A DNA stretch of 64,000 nt from an uncultured Clostridia bacterium. Lineage in GTDB: Bacteria > Bacillota > Clostridia > Christensenellales > Borkfalkiaceae. This document shows positions 28,235-35,660 of the stretch, piece by piece. How positions within the stretch are numbered: position 1 is the stretch's first letter; each line of letters begins with the position of its first letter. The DNA lies in assembly GCA_930990665.1 (NCBI GenBank), contig CAKNQN010000002.1, positions 1 through 64,000 on the forward strand. The letters are read 5' to 3'. Position numbers and translations under genes: made by a program. The notes below the pieces were generated by a model, which worked only from the letters and a program-made list of their open reading frames with translations, was not told where the DNA came from and searched no databases.

Positions 28235-29059
28235 TCAGATGTTTGGCATTTCCGCGCGAAAGTGGGAAGAAAATTTTTTTTCGGCCAGGTAGGCGAGCGT
28301 GCCCTGCGTATGCAGACACAGGAATTTTGCTACCAGCAGCTGCCTGCGCAGATGGTATTTCTTGTTGAGAGCGCGGTCGCCGTACTTTTCGTCTCCCGCT
28401 ACGGGATGTCCGATGTATGCCATATGGGCGCGGATCTGGTGGGTCTTGCCGGTATGCAGCGTGATCTCCACCAGCGAATATTCTCCGTGCGCTTCCTTGA
28501 CTCGGTAATCGGTGCGAATGCGGGAAGCACCCGCAGTCGGCTTTGAAAATATGGTAACGTGTGCCGTTTTTTCGTCCTTTTTCAGGTAAGCCGTCAGTTC
28601 CTCATTCTGTTTTTGGAAGGGATGAAAGCAGATGGCCTGGTAAATTTTTTCCGCCCTGCCTTCCCGAAAGGCGCGAAGCAGATCTTGCTCTGCGGCAGGA
28701 TTTTTTGCGAAGATGAGGAGACCCGCTGTATTGCGGTCCAGCCGATGCACGGGGAGAATACCGTTATCGCGCAGGGCAAAGAAGAGGGCCTCCGACTGCA
28801 CGCCCGGAAATTTATCGGCGATCAGCACGTTATCATCTGCGTAAATTTCGCGGTAAAAGGGTTTGGCTTCCTCGGCGGCGGTCGTGTAATAGGTGATCTC
28901 GTCGCCGGGGGCGAGCGACACGTTCTCTTTCACCCGCACGCCGTTTATGCGCATGTCTGACTCTCGTAAAAGGCGCGAAAAGGCGAACGAGCCCTGCGGA
29001 TAGTGCGCGTCGGTAAAATCTCGGATGGTCTGCTGTTCTTCTGCGATGAATTTTCGCAT
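28235..29059 (-). CDS. RluA-family RNA pseudouridine synthase
   Basis: The enzyme isomerises uridine to pseudouridine in structured RNA, most likely 23S rRNA or tRNA. Residues ~10-70 form an S4-like RNA-binding region (FSRLLRESDMRINGVRV). The catalytic motif HRLDRNTAGLLIFAK contains the nucleophilic Asp, and HQIRAHMAYIGHPVAGDEKYG is the conserved late motif. Length (274) fits the family. GGAGG lies eight bases upstream of the ATG on the minus strand, and the first 227 bases overlap the open frame of feoB. The exact target is not predictable among RluA, RluC and RluD types. Confidence 0.88.
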   Translation of the reverse strand: MRKFIAEEQQTIRDFTDAHYPQGSFAFSRLLRESDMRINGVRVKENVSLAPGDEITYYTTAAEEAKPFYREIYADDNVLIADKFPGVQSEALFFALRDNGILPVHRLDRNTAGLLIFAKNPAAEQDLLRAFREGRAEKIYQAICFHPFQKQNEELTAYLKKDEKTAHVTIFSKPTAGASRIRTDYRVKEAHGEYSLVEITLHTGKTHQIRAHMAYIGHPVAGDEKYGDRALNKKYHLRRQLLVAKFLCLHTQGTLAYLAEKKFSSHFRAEMPNI

Positions 29060-30878
29060 GCAATATCCTCCGTAAGGCTAGGACGGCGACGGACAGGATG
29101 GCCGCAGCCGCGAGTGCAGCCGCCGCAAAGGCGCCGTGTGCGAGAAGCGCGTACATAAGGTATGCGCCGAGGAAGGCGGTGCACGTCTGTGCAGCGGCGA
29201 TGAGAAGGGCGCATTTTGTCCCCGTTTCGCGTGCGGTGGCGGCGATGGCGGAAATGCAGGGGGAGCAAGTCATGATAAAAAAGATAAAGGCGACGGCAGA
29301 CGGCGCGCTCATGGCGGCGGTCAAATCCGCTCCGTAAAAGAGGGCGAGCATTCCTGCCACGTTTTCTTTGGCGATGAGTCCCGAAACGGCGGCCAAAGCC
29401 ACCTGCCATTGCGTGATTCCCATCGGATAGAAGAAATACACGAGTGCGCGGCAGGCAACGGCGAGCATACCCTCTCCGCTTTCCGCGCCGACATAGCGGA
29501 AGGAAAAACTGAAAGAGAGCAGCGCCCAGCTTGCCACGAGAAAGGCCAGCACCACCGTGGCGACTTTTATTATAAACTGTTTGAGGGAAAATAGCAACGA
29601 TTTCAGCGCGAGATGCAGGGAAGGGAATTGCAGATGTGCGATCTCCATAACAAATTCTTCGTCGCCGCGGTAAAGTTTTGCCGCGACGAACGCTGCTGCA
29701 AGGGAGAGCAGGATCCCCGCAAAATAGATGCAGACCAAAACGAAAAAGGGATGCTGGAAGAAGGTGGAGGCTACGGCCAGGTAAACGGGCATCTTGGCGC
29801 TGCAGGAAATGTAGCCGAGAATGAGGATCGCCCGTTTTTGCAGCCGCTTGTTTTCCAGCCCGCGTGTCGTGAGGATGGCTGCGGCCGTGCAGCCGAAGCC
29901 CATGAGGATGGAAAATGCCGCGCGTCCCGTGAGCCCTACGCGGCGGAACAGGCCGTCCGTCATAAAGGCGAGCGCAGACAAAAATCCGCTCTCTTCCATA
30001 AGGAAGAGAGACAGATACAGAATGGCGATCTGCGGTACAAAGGAGAGAACGCTTCCCGCCCCGCCGCAGATGGAGCACACGAACTCTGCAGCCGTGGCCG
30101 CACCGGCCTGGCCGATCAGGTCGGCGAGCGCCCCGCCTATCTTGACGGAGAGCAGCCATTCGAGTCCGTCTTTGAGCAACACGCCCGGCATGTGGTCGCC
30201 GAAGGCCAGAAAGAAAGTGGCCAAAAGCACCAGGATGAAGAGAGGAAAGGCAAAATATTTGTTGTAAATGAGCTTTTCCAGCCCTCCTTCGCGCCTGGTC
30301 CCGGCGCTGTAGATCCCAGCCAGCAAGGCGGCGCATCGGTCGGTATGGTTCGAAAAATCATAGGACGTAATGCGGTTTTTCGTTTTTTGCGGGGCAGAGA
30401 ATGTGTGTGCCAGGAATGTTTTCAACCGGCGAAGATCGGATTTTTTATGCGCGGAGATACAGACGACGGGCATTCCCAGCCGTTCGGAGAGTGCGTTCTC
30501 GTTGAGTCTTCCGCCGCGCCGCTGCAGGAGATCGCGCATGGTGATCACGAGCACCGCGCGCGGGAATCTTTTCTGTACCTCGAGCGCAAGGCCAAGCGAA
30601 CGGGGCAGGGTGAGGGCATCGGCTACGCATACGGCGAGGTCAAAGTCTCCTTCGGTCAGGGCCTGCGATGCGTTTTTTTCTTCCAGACTGAACGCGGAAA
30701 AGGAATAGAGCCCGGGAAGGTCTGTGATCTCCGCGCGCTGACTGCCGATCTCCGCCGTGCGCGTGGAAGGCCCGACGGTCACGCCGTGCCAGTTTCCCGT
30801 CTTGGCGTGTCCGCCGGTGAGGGCGTTGAAGAGGGTGGATTTTCCGCTGTTCGGATTTCCGGCCAGAGCGATCTTCAC
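28833..30878 (-). CDS. feoB: Ferrous iron transporter FeoB
   Basis: FeoB imports Fe2+ and couples a small GTPase to a membrane domain. G1 is GNPNSGKS (7-14), G3 is DLPG (53-56) and a G5-like ISAHKKSDL follows near 141. The usual G4 (N-x-x-D) reads TMRD at 113-116, so the guanine-contacting Asn is replaced. The membrane domain contains SCSAKMPVYL, the conserved Cys-bearing segment, and two Gate-type halves. It starts with GTG overlapping feoA (GTGA). Plausible FeoB sequence ends near residue 605; the last ~75 residues are Arg-rich and read out of frame through rluA. Either that tail is a real overlap or a frameshift removed the native stop. Confidence 0.88.
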   Translation of the reverse strand: MKIALAGNPNSGKSTLFNALTGGHAKTGNWHGVTVGPSTRTAEIGSQRAEITDLPGLYSFSAFSLEEKNASQALTEGDFDLAVCVADALTLPRSLGLALEVQKRFPRAVLVITMRDLLQRRGGRLNENALSERLGMPVVCISAHKKSDLRRLKTFLAHTFSAPQKTKNRITSYDFSNHTDRCAALLAGIYSAGTRREGGLEKLIYNKYFAFPLFILVLLATFFLAFGDHMPGVLLKDGLEWLLSVKIGGALADLIGQAGAATAAEFVCSICGGAGSVLSFVPQIAILYLSLFLMEESGFLSALAFMTDGLFRRVGLTGRAAFSILMGFGCTAAAILTTRGLENKRLQKRAILILGYISCSAKMPVYLAVASTFFQHPFFVLVCIYFAGILLSLAAAFVAAKLYRGDEEFVMEIAHLQFPSLHLALKSLLFSLKQFIIKVATVVLAFLVASWALLSFSFSFRYVGAESGEGMLAVACRALVYFFYPMGITQWQVALAAVSGLIAKENVAGMLALFYGADLTAAMSAPSAVAFIFFIMTCSPCISAIAATARETGTKCALLIAAAQTCTAFLGAYLMYALLAHGAFAAAALAAAAILSVAVLALRRILHAKIHRRRTADHPRFYRRALSAGLVRLFAPFTRVRHAHKRRAGERERVARPRRRDHLLHDRRRGSQTLLPRNLRR

Positions 30879-31117
30879 GATTTGTCCTCCTCGTTTGCGG
30901 GTATGGCGCTGATTTTTTCAGCGAGGGAAAGCCGGAGCGCCAGCCGGACGCCCTCCGTTTCCAGCATGATTCCACCGCGGAAGGGGGCAAAGCGCAAGAT
31001 GCGTACACGGCTGCCTGCCCGCACGCCCAGGCCGTTCAATCTTTCGGCGAGAGCGCCTTCTGCTCCAATGTGAGTGATCACGGCGGACTGCCCCGCCGAA
31101 AAAGAGGAAAGTTTCAT
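30875..31117 (-). CDS. feoA: Ferrous iron transport accessory protein FeoA
   Basis: This 80-residue SH3-like protein supports FeoB at the inner face of the membrane. The family pattern is complete: LSSFSAGQSAVITHI, then AERLNGLGVRAGSRVRILRFAPF, then GVRLALRLSLAEKI. I chose the ATG at 31117 because homology begins there. Its TGA overlaps the GTG of feoB, so the pair is translationally coupled. No Fur-box-like palindrome is obvious upstream. Confidence 0.88.
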   Translation of the reverse strand: MKLSSFSAGQSAVITHIGAEGALAERLNGLGVRAGSRVRILRFAPFRGGIMLETEGVRLALRLSLAEKISAIPANEEDKS

Positions 31118-31253
31118 GATAATAAGATATGTATGCTGCACCGCAGAATATGAAAGCGTCGTCAAATCGCAGTGAGCGAAGAAAGACCAAAATTTGCGAC
31201 GCCCGAAGGGCAGAAGAAAAATGAAAAAGTTTTGAATTATTGTGCAATATATT

Positions 31254-31282
31254 TTGACTTTCTTGTCGAGATATGGTATGAT
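31254..31282 (+). promoter_or_regulatory. Promoter of tRNA-Ser
   Basis: TTGACT (31254-31259) and TATGAT (31277-31282) are 17 bases apart, ending 39 bases before the mature tRNA. Confidence 0.7.
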
Positions 31283-31321
31283 AAATAAGCGCACTTGAAA
31301 AGGTCGCATATTGAGCTGTGT

Positions 31322-31412
31322 GCAGAAGTACCCAAGCGGCTCAAGGGGCTCCCCTGCTAAGGGAGTAGTACGGGAAACCGTAGCGCGGGTTCAAATCCCG
31401 CCTTCTGCGCCA
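31322..31412 (+). tRNA. tRNA-Ser (anticodon GCU)
   Basis: The gene folds as a class II tRNA. The acceptor stem pairs GCAGAAG (31322-31328) with CTTCTGC (31402-31408), followed by G and an encoded CCA (31410-31412). The anticodon stem-loop CTCCCCTGCTAAGGGAG contains GCT, and a long variable arm follows, as expected for serine. It reads AGC/AGU codons. Its 3' 21 bases recur twice downstream (33569-33589 and 33783-33803), which marks it as an integration site. Confidence 0.95.
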
Positions 31413-32538
31413 ACGGTGATAGCGTTTGAACACTATTAAAAAGGTGTTCAAGCGCTTTTTTCACTTCTTCAAGGCGAATGTCCGCGACTTCGGTTGCGTT
31501 GCCTAATTTGATATGCGCCGTTGCATAGCCGTCGCCTACAAATACTTTGACAACAAGGTTGTCAATCAATTTCTTTTGATAGTCCTTGTCGGCGGGGTCG
31601 CCTTGCAAAAGGTCGGCAACAAATTCGAGTATGTCGTTCTCCGTGAACTGGTTTCCGCGCTCGCGCTCTAACTGTTCTTTTTGGCTTTTCAAGTCCTCAA
31701 TGAGTTTTTCATAGTCGTTCATTCGCTTTTCGATATTCGCCCGCAAAAGCGCGTTTTTCGCCTCTATAAACGCGGTCGTCATTTCGTCTATATCGCGCTG
31801 AACTTTTGCGATTTTGCCGTCAATGTTCTTTAAGTTGTCTATGCCCGTGCGCCGCTCGTAATATGCTATCGTATCTTTAACGGCAAGTTTTACGTTCTTT
31901 TCGTCGCTCAAAAAGTCATAAACTACTTGCGTAACAAACAGTTCTAATTCGTCTTTGTCCTCGCGGCGTTTCTCGCAAACGCCTTTTTTTCTGCCCTTGC
32001 AAATATAGTAGTGATGTTGTTGCCCCGTTCGGCTCGTGCCGCCGTCGGATATTAACGCCGCATTGCAATGCGCGCAAAAGGCTTTGCCCGTCAAAATATA
32101 CGGCACGCGCGCGGTTGCTGTTCCGCCCGCAAAGTATCTGTTTTTCGCAAGCCGCTTTTGCACACGCTCAAACAGTGCTTTGTCGATTATGGCGGGATAT
32201 GTGTTATCGCAGAGCCTGCCGCCGAACGTAAATTCGCCCGTGTATTTCGCATTAGTCAGCCACTTGTCGAAAGTCCTGCCTTTGAACGGCTTGCCGCCAA
32301 AGCGTGCGCCGCGCGCGTTGAGTGCGGCGGCAATGTCCTGTTTTTCAACACCCTTGTCGTATTCCGTGAAAATGTAGCGGATAATTTCGGCTTGTTCCTC
32401 GTCAATCTCGACATACTTTGTAAACCTGTTTCGCCTGCCAACGCTCGCGGTCGGCTCTTGGCGCAGTTTATAGCCGTACACGAGATGACCGCCGCAAAAC
32501 GTACCGTTTGCAACGCTTGTGTCAAGCCCGTTGCGCAC
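31357..32538 (-). pseudogene. Large serine recombinase, catalytic domain missing
   Basis: The frame encodes the middle and C-terminal parts of a large serine recombinase: a recombinase domain (EIIRYIFTEYDKGVEKQDIAAALNARG), a zinc ribbon (AFCAHCNAALI ... YICKGRKKGVC), a long coiled coil (about 205-290) and the terminal tail. The N-terminal resolvase domain with the catalytic serine (~150 residues) is absent; the frame before the GTG reads LSPFSKRVRNGLDTS, then family similarity stops at about 32560. The 3' end runs into the tRNA-Ser gene, ending QKAGFEPALRFPVLLP, which is antisense tRNA and not native protein. It cannot be catalytically active. Confidence 0.85.
31392..31412 (+). repeat. Left attachment-site core within tRNA-Ser
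   Basis: The 21 bases at the 3' end of the tRNA are repeated exactly at 33569-33589 and with one change at 33783-33803. Such a direct repeat of a tRNA 3' end is the normal footprint of an element integrated there. Confidence 0.8.
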
Positions 32539-32547
32539 ACGCTTTGA

Positions 32548-32875
32548 AAACGGACTTAATATCGCAGTACACGAGCGAGGCGAACGCGCTGAATAACAGT
32601 ATCAAGGACTATCAAGAGCAAGTCGAAAACCTTACCGAACAGCGCGGCGTTCTGGAAATGCAGGTAGAAACTCTGACGACCGTCAAAACGAACAACGAAA
32701 AGACCATTGACGAATTAAACGGGCAAATCGAAACGCTTTCGGGGCAGGTGCTTGCGTTGCAAGGCAACAAAGACGAGAACGAGCGGCGAATAGCCCAACT
32801 GAACGAACAAATCGCAAATCTGCAATCGCTGAACAAGCAATTACAGGAAAACAATGAACTGAACGTAAATACCAT
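32548..32875 (+). pseudogene. Fragment of a coiled-coil gene
   Basis: The plus-strand frame YTSEANALNNSIKDYQEQV continues with heptad-rich sequence (about 110 residues rich in L, N, E and Q) and breaks at about 32870, where transposase sequence begins. It has no start codon or ribosome site of its own and meets the truncated recombinase head to head. The glutamine/asparagine-rich heptads suggest a long surface or structural coiled-coil protein. Its identity is unknown. Confidence 0.6.
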
Positions 32876-33282
32876 TCCGTCTCTTGGTTTTGTATGTATT
32901 TTTGCACGGCTTGCTTGTTGCCTCCTACCGTGCTTACATAGTATCCCCGACTCCAAAAATGTCTGTTCCCATACTTGTATTTCAGGTGAGCATACCGTTC
33001 GAAAATTATCATTGTGCTCTTTCCTTTCAGGTATCCCATAAACGATGATACTCTCTCGTTCGGCGGTATGCTCACCAATATGTGTATGTGATCGGGCATT
33101 GAGTGCGCTTCTATGATCTCTACGCTTTTTCGGCGACATAATTCTCTTATGATCTTTCCGATTTCCGCACGCAATGCCCCGTAAATCACTTTCCTGTGAT
33201 ATTTCGGCGTGAACACAATATGGTATTGACATTTCCAAGTCGTGTGTGCTAAACTGAATGTGTCGTTTTCTTGATTCTTCAT
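32875..33282 (-). pseudogene. tnpA: IS200-type HUH transposase TnpA, 3' truncated
   Basis: Residues 1-136 match the IS200/IS605 Y1 transposase: HIHIL with the HUH pair His65/His67, and the catalytic Tyr129 in QAVQKYIQNQ. Family proteins are about 140-155 residues and end shortly after this helix. Here the native sequence stops at ETE and the frame continues for ~63 residues antisense to the coiled-coil fragment. The catalytic residues are intact but the C-terminus and the right end of the element are gone. AGGAGGACG precedes the ATG. Confidence 0.82.
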
Positions 33283-33351
33283 TAAAACGTCCTCCTTTGT
33301 GTCTTACTTATGTACGGTTGCGAGCCTTACATTCAGTTTAGCACAAAGGAG
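33246..33351 (-). promoter_or_regulatory. tnpA leader inverted repeats hiding the ribosome site
   Basis: In the tnpA leader (minus strand), CTCCTTTGTG (33351-33342) is the exact complement of CACAAAGGAG (33301-33292), which contains the ribosome binding site. The adjoining GTGCTAAACTGAATGT (33344-33329) is the exact complement of a 16-base stretch inside the coding region (33261-33246). Both pairings would block translation. Sequestered ribosome sites are known for IS200 tnpA in Salmonella. Confidence 0.6.
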
Positions 33352-33408
33352 TTTTTTTGTATACCTGCTTCTTTCTACTGCTAAAGCCTGTGTCGTTTTC
33401 CTTTTATC

Positions 33409-33469
33409 CACCGGCATAGCCGGTGGTTTTTGCTTGATAAAATAAAAACCACGTGCTATGCACGTGGAT
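33409..33469. repeat. Two similar end hairpins of IS200-like elements
   Basis: CCACCGGC-ATA-GCCGGTGG (about 33410-33428) and CCACGTGC-TAT-GCACGTGG (about 33450-33468) have the same 8-bp stem and 3-base loop design and are oppositely oriented, each flanked by AAAA on one side and AT on the other. One is presumably the surviving end of the tnpA element; the other may be the end of a second, lost copy. Confidence 0.55.
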
Positions 33470-33474
33470 GATTA

Positions 33475-33637
33475 TTCGCTTCGGAAATCGGGACACCGAA
33501 ATAATGTGACGCGATCGCGCCTATGGTGGCGAACGATCGCTGTTCCGTCGCGGTTTCACCGCTCCTTACAAATCCCGCCTTCTGCGCCAAGTTGAAAGCC
33601 CGCCGCCGTCTAGGCGGCGGGCTTTTGCCATGCGCGG
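33475..33637 (+). repeat. 163 bp direct repeat, copy 1, with attachment core
   Basis: This copy spans element sequence, the exact 21-base tRNA-Ser 3' end (33569-33589) and a GC-rich hairpin. It is matched base for base in length by copy 2 at 33689-33851, with only a handful of substitutions. I infer that the copies are the right junctions of two successive integrations, or a tandem duplication of one. Confidence 0.8.
33596..33626 (+). terminator. Displaced tRNA-Ser terminator, copy 1
   Basis: AAGCCCGCCGCC (33596-33607) pairs with GGCGGCGGGCTT (33613-33624) and is followed by TT. It directly follows the duplicated tRNA 3' end, so it is probably the original terminator of the tRNA gene, now separated from it by 2.2 kb. 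A slightly mutated second copy lies at 33810-33840. Confidence 0.7.
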
Positions 33638-33688
33638 GGGGAACCCGCGCTTCGGGTAAAAGCCGCGCAATTTCGGCGTCGGTCTTTT

Positions 33689-33851
33689 TTCGCTTTGGAA
33701 ATCGGGACACCGAAATAACGTGACGCGATCGCGCCTATGGTGGCGAACGATCGCTGTTCCGTCGCGGTTTTACCGCTCCTTACAAATCCCGCCTTCTGCG
33801 TCAAGTTGAAAGCCCGTCGCCGTTTAGGCGGCGGGCTTTTGCCATGCGCGG
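33689..33851 (+). repeat. 163 bp direct repeat, copy 2, with mutated attachment core
   Basis: It repeats 33475-33637 at an offset of 214 bases. Its tRNA-like core (33783-33803) carries one substitution, GCGTCA for GCGCCA. A further short piece, GCTCCTTACAAAT, recurs at 33861-33873. No gene is encoded in 33475-33960. Confidence 0.8.
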
Positions 33852-33969
33852 AAAATCTGTGCTCCTTACAAATTCTGTTTGTTTCGGCAAGACTTTTATT
33901 GGGGGATAGCAGAGGATGAAATAACAAATCGAAAAGATGCGCGAAGTATCTTTTTGCGGTAAAGATCAA

Positions 33970-34029
33970 TTGACAAAAAAATTTCAGTATAGTATAATAA
34001 GATAACTTATTATAAGAATACTTATTATA
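33970..34029 (+). promoter_or_regulatory. Promoter and likely MarR operator
   Basis: A consensus promoter, TTGACA (33970-33975) and TATAAT (33993-33998) with a 17-base spacer, is followed by the palindrome CTTATTATAAG (34006-34016) and a further CTTATTATA (34021-34029). AT-rich palindromes just after the -10 are typical autorepression sites of MarR regulators. Confidence 0.75.
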
Positions 34030-34046
34030 TAGGAAGGTAAACAATA

Positions 34047-34481
34047 TTGCAGCGATCATTTCATCACAAACTCATGAAGACGTATTTCGTCATGCATCGG
34101 TGTGTCATGTCCGCCGCAAAAAAGTACGGGCTGACTTCGGGGCAGCCCAAGATTCTCGAATATCTGTTAGAGCAGGAGGGGAGCGAGCAAAAGACGATCG
34201 CCGGCCACTGTGAGATCGAGAGCGCCACGGTGGGGAGCATTCTCGACCGAATGGAGAAGAACGGCCTGATCGAGCGCAGGCGGCGGGAGGGGAACCGTCG
34301 GTCTATCTACATTTATCTGACTCCGACGGGTCGGGCGGCGGCAGAAGAAATACAAAAGATTTTTACAGCGGCAGAGAAAATAGCCTTTTCGGGCATGAAT
34401 GAGCAAGAGATTGCCCTTCTCAGCGAGGGGATTGAAAAAGTTTATAAAAATCTGACAGAACAAGGAGGCAGTATTATATGA
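34047..34481 (+). CDS. MarR family transcriptional regulator
   Basis: This 144-residue winged-helix regulator has the MarR core: GLTSGQPKILEYLLE, then SATVGSILDRMEKNGLIERRR and the beta-wing REGNRRSIYIYLTPTGRAAA. It starts with TTG, ten bases after AGGAAGG. It probably represses its own promoter through the palindrome at 34006-34016 and controls the overlapping downstream membrane protein (ATGA overlap). The ligand is unknown. Confidence 0.88.
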   Translation: MQRSFHHKLMKTYFVMHRCVMSAAKKYGLTSGQPKILEYLLEQEGSEQKTIAGHCEIESATVGSILDRMEKNGLIERRRREGNRRSIYIYLTPTGRAAAEEIQKIFTAAEKIAFSGMNEQEIALLSEGIEKVYKNLTEQGGSII

Positions 34482-35242
34482 TGCAACAAGGTATAACGTA
34501 TTCTGCAGATGCGAATGCGAAGAGCGGGACCCCGGCAGAGGGTGACGCGAAGGCAGAGCAGGGACAGGCGACCCAAGCGGCGCGCGGGCAAGCGGTGAAG
34601 GAGAAGGTTATTGAATATTGTAAGCGGACGCTGTTTCTTGTGGTGGGGCTTGCGATCATGTCTTTTGGCGTTGCATTGTCCATACAGGCTTCTTTAGGAA
34701 CATCGCCTATATCGGGAATTCCGTACGTCTTGAATCTGATTTCCGGGCTTTCCGTCGGAACGACGACGATCATCGTCAATGTTGGTATCGTCGCGTTGCA
34801 GGTAATTCTTCTTCGGCGCAGGTTCAAGCTGATCGGGCTGTTGCAGATTCCGGTCTGCATCGTGTTCGGGCTTCTGACCGATGTGGCGCTTGTCTGTATC
34901 GAGAGCGTCACCCTGTCGGCTTATTGGGCACAGTGGCTCATCTGTCTCGGCGGGATTCTTCTTGTCGCCGTAGGTGTCAGTTTTGAAGTGGCAGCCAATG
35001 TCGCGACGCTTCCGGGCGAGGGATTGGTGCTGACAATCTGTACGCTTTTGCCCAAAGTACGTTTCGGTTATATGAAGGTAGCTCGCTCTCTTGGAGGAAA
35101 CGGAAGATCAGCTCTGTGTGCGGCACGGATGAGCCGCTCTATGCTGTTTCGGACAAGAGATCGATTGAAATCGGAAGAGGGCAAAAAGGGTATGCGCGGA
35201 CAAAGTCCCGCGTTTTTTTGTGTCGAACGATTTCCGCATTAA
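34478..35242 (+). pseudogene. YczE/DUF6198-like membrane protein with replaced C-terminus
   Basis: After an unusual Ala/Gly/Gln-rich hydrophilic leader (about 1-45), the protein shows the YczE-like membrane fold: FLVVGLAIMSFGVALSIQASLGTSPIS, then GLSVGTTTIIVN and the helix AQWLICLGGILLVAVGVSFEV. Family members keep two more helices after the FGYMKV segment. Here that segment is followed by ~55 hydrophilic residues with no membrane character, so the 3' part has been deleted or frameshifted. Ribosome site AGGAGG is nine bases before the ATG. Function is unknown and probably impaired. Confidence 0.6.
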
Positions 35243-35295
35243 CCGATCAGCTGTATCGATTGTTTTGCGGTGTATATTGAAACCAATATTTACCG

Positions 35296-35321
35296 GCGGC
35301 ACATTCTGTGCCGCTTTTTTT
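35296..35321 (+). terminator. Terminator after the marR operon
   Basis: GCGGCAC (35296-35302) pairs with GTGCCGC (35308-35314) around a 5-base loop, followed by seven T. Confidence 0.85.
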
Positions 35322-35483
35322 ATGGAATCCACATCGCGCAGTTTGCTTGCTTGCTGATCCTGCTCTCGTATTCTGAAACTTCGGCCTGTCGCGAGCGGGT
35401 CTGTTTTTTTGCGGAAAACACTGTCATGCTTTGCAGGCAGTAATTTTTTTGCTAAATGTGCACCTTTACCTTCGACAATTCCA

Positions 35484-35600
35484 TCCGACAGTTCGCGTAA
35501 GTTTTTGTTTTTTGCCCGACAATTTGCGCGCGCCTTTGTTTTGTGTCCGATCATCCGCGCGAGTGTTTGCTTCCGATTATCCGCCGCAAGTCTTGCCTTT
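35484..35600. repeat. Degenerate ~30 bp tandem repeats
   Basis: Four units begin at 35484, 35515, 35546 and 35572, each starting (T/C)CCGA and containing a CGCG or CGC core followed by T-rich sequence. They are strongly diverged. The stretch 35322-35592 contains no gene that I can support. Confidence 0.5.
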
Positions 35601-35621
35601 TTCTGCAAATTATTGTATAAT
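35593..35621 (+). promoter_or_regulatory. Promoter of the DUF5677 gene
   Basis: TTGCCT (35593-35598) and TATAAT (35616-35621) are 17 bases apart, 39 bases before the start codon. Confidence 0.65.
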
Positions 35622-35660
35622 AGAAGAAAGCAGCCCTAAGCGGGTGTGGGGAAAGTGGAT

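Larger units (their letters stand above)
32870..33470 (-). mobile_element. IS200-type insertion sequence, right end missing
   Basis: The element consists of a tnpA frame with leader structure and an end hairpin near 33409-33428. On the tnpA 3' side it stops at the coiled-coil fragment without the subterminal hairpin expected at the other end, so that end has been lost. IS200/IS605 elements transpose as single strands and leave no target duplication, and none is visible. Confidence 0.75.

Noticed and set aside
29613..31073. 486-codon plus-strand frame
   Set aside because: It is antisense to feoB/feoA, which have clear family motifs; it is a GC-rich shadow.
32683..32874. C-terminal part of the 199-codon transposase frame
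   Set aside because: After residue ~136 the frame is antisense to the coiled-coil fragment and lacks transposase similarity.
35108..35608. 166-codon minus-strand frame
   Set aside because: It covers the marR-operon terminator and degenerate repeats, has no ribosome site and no family character.
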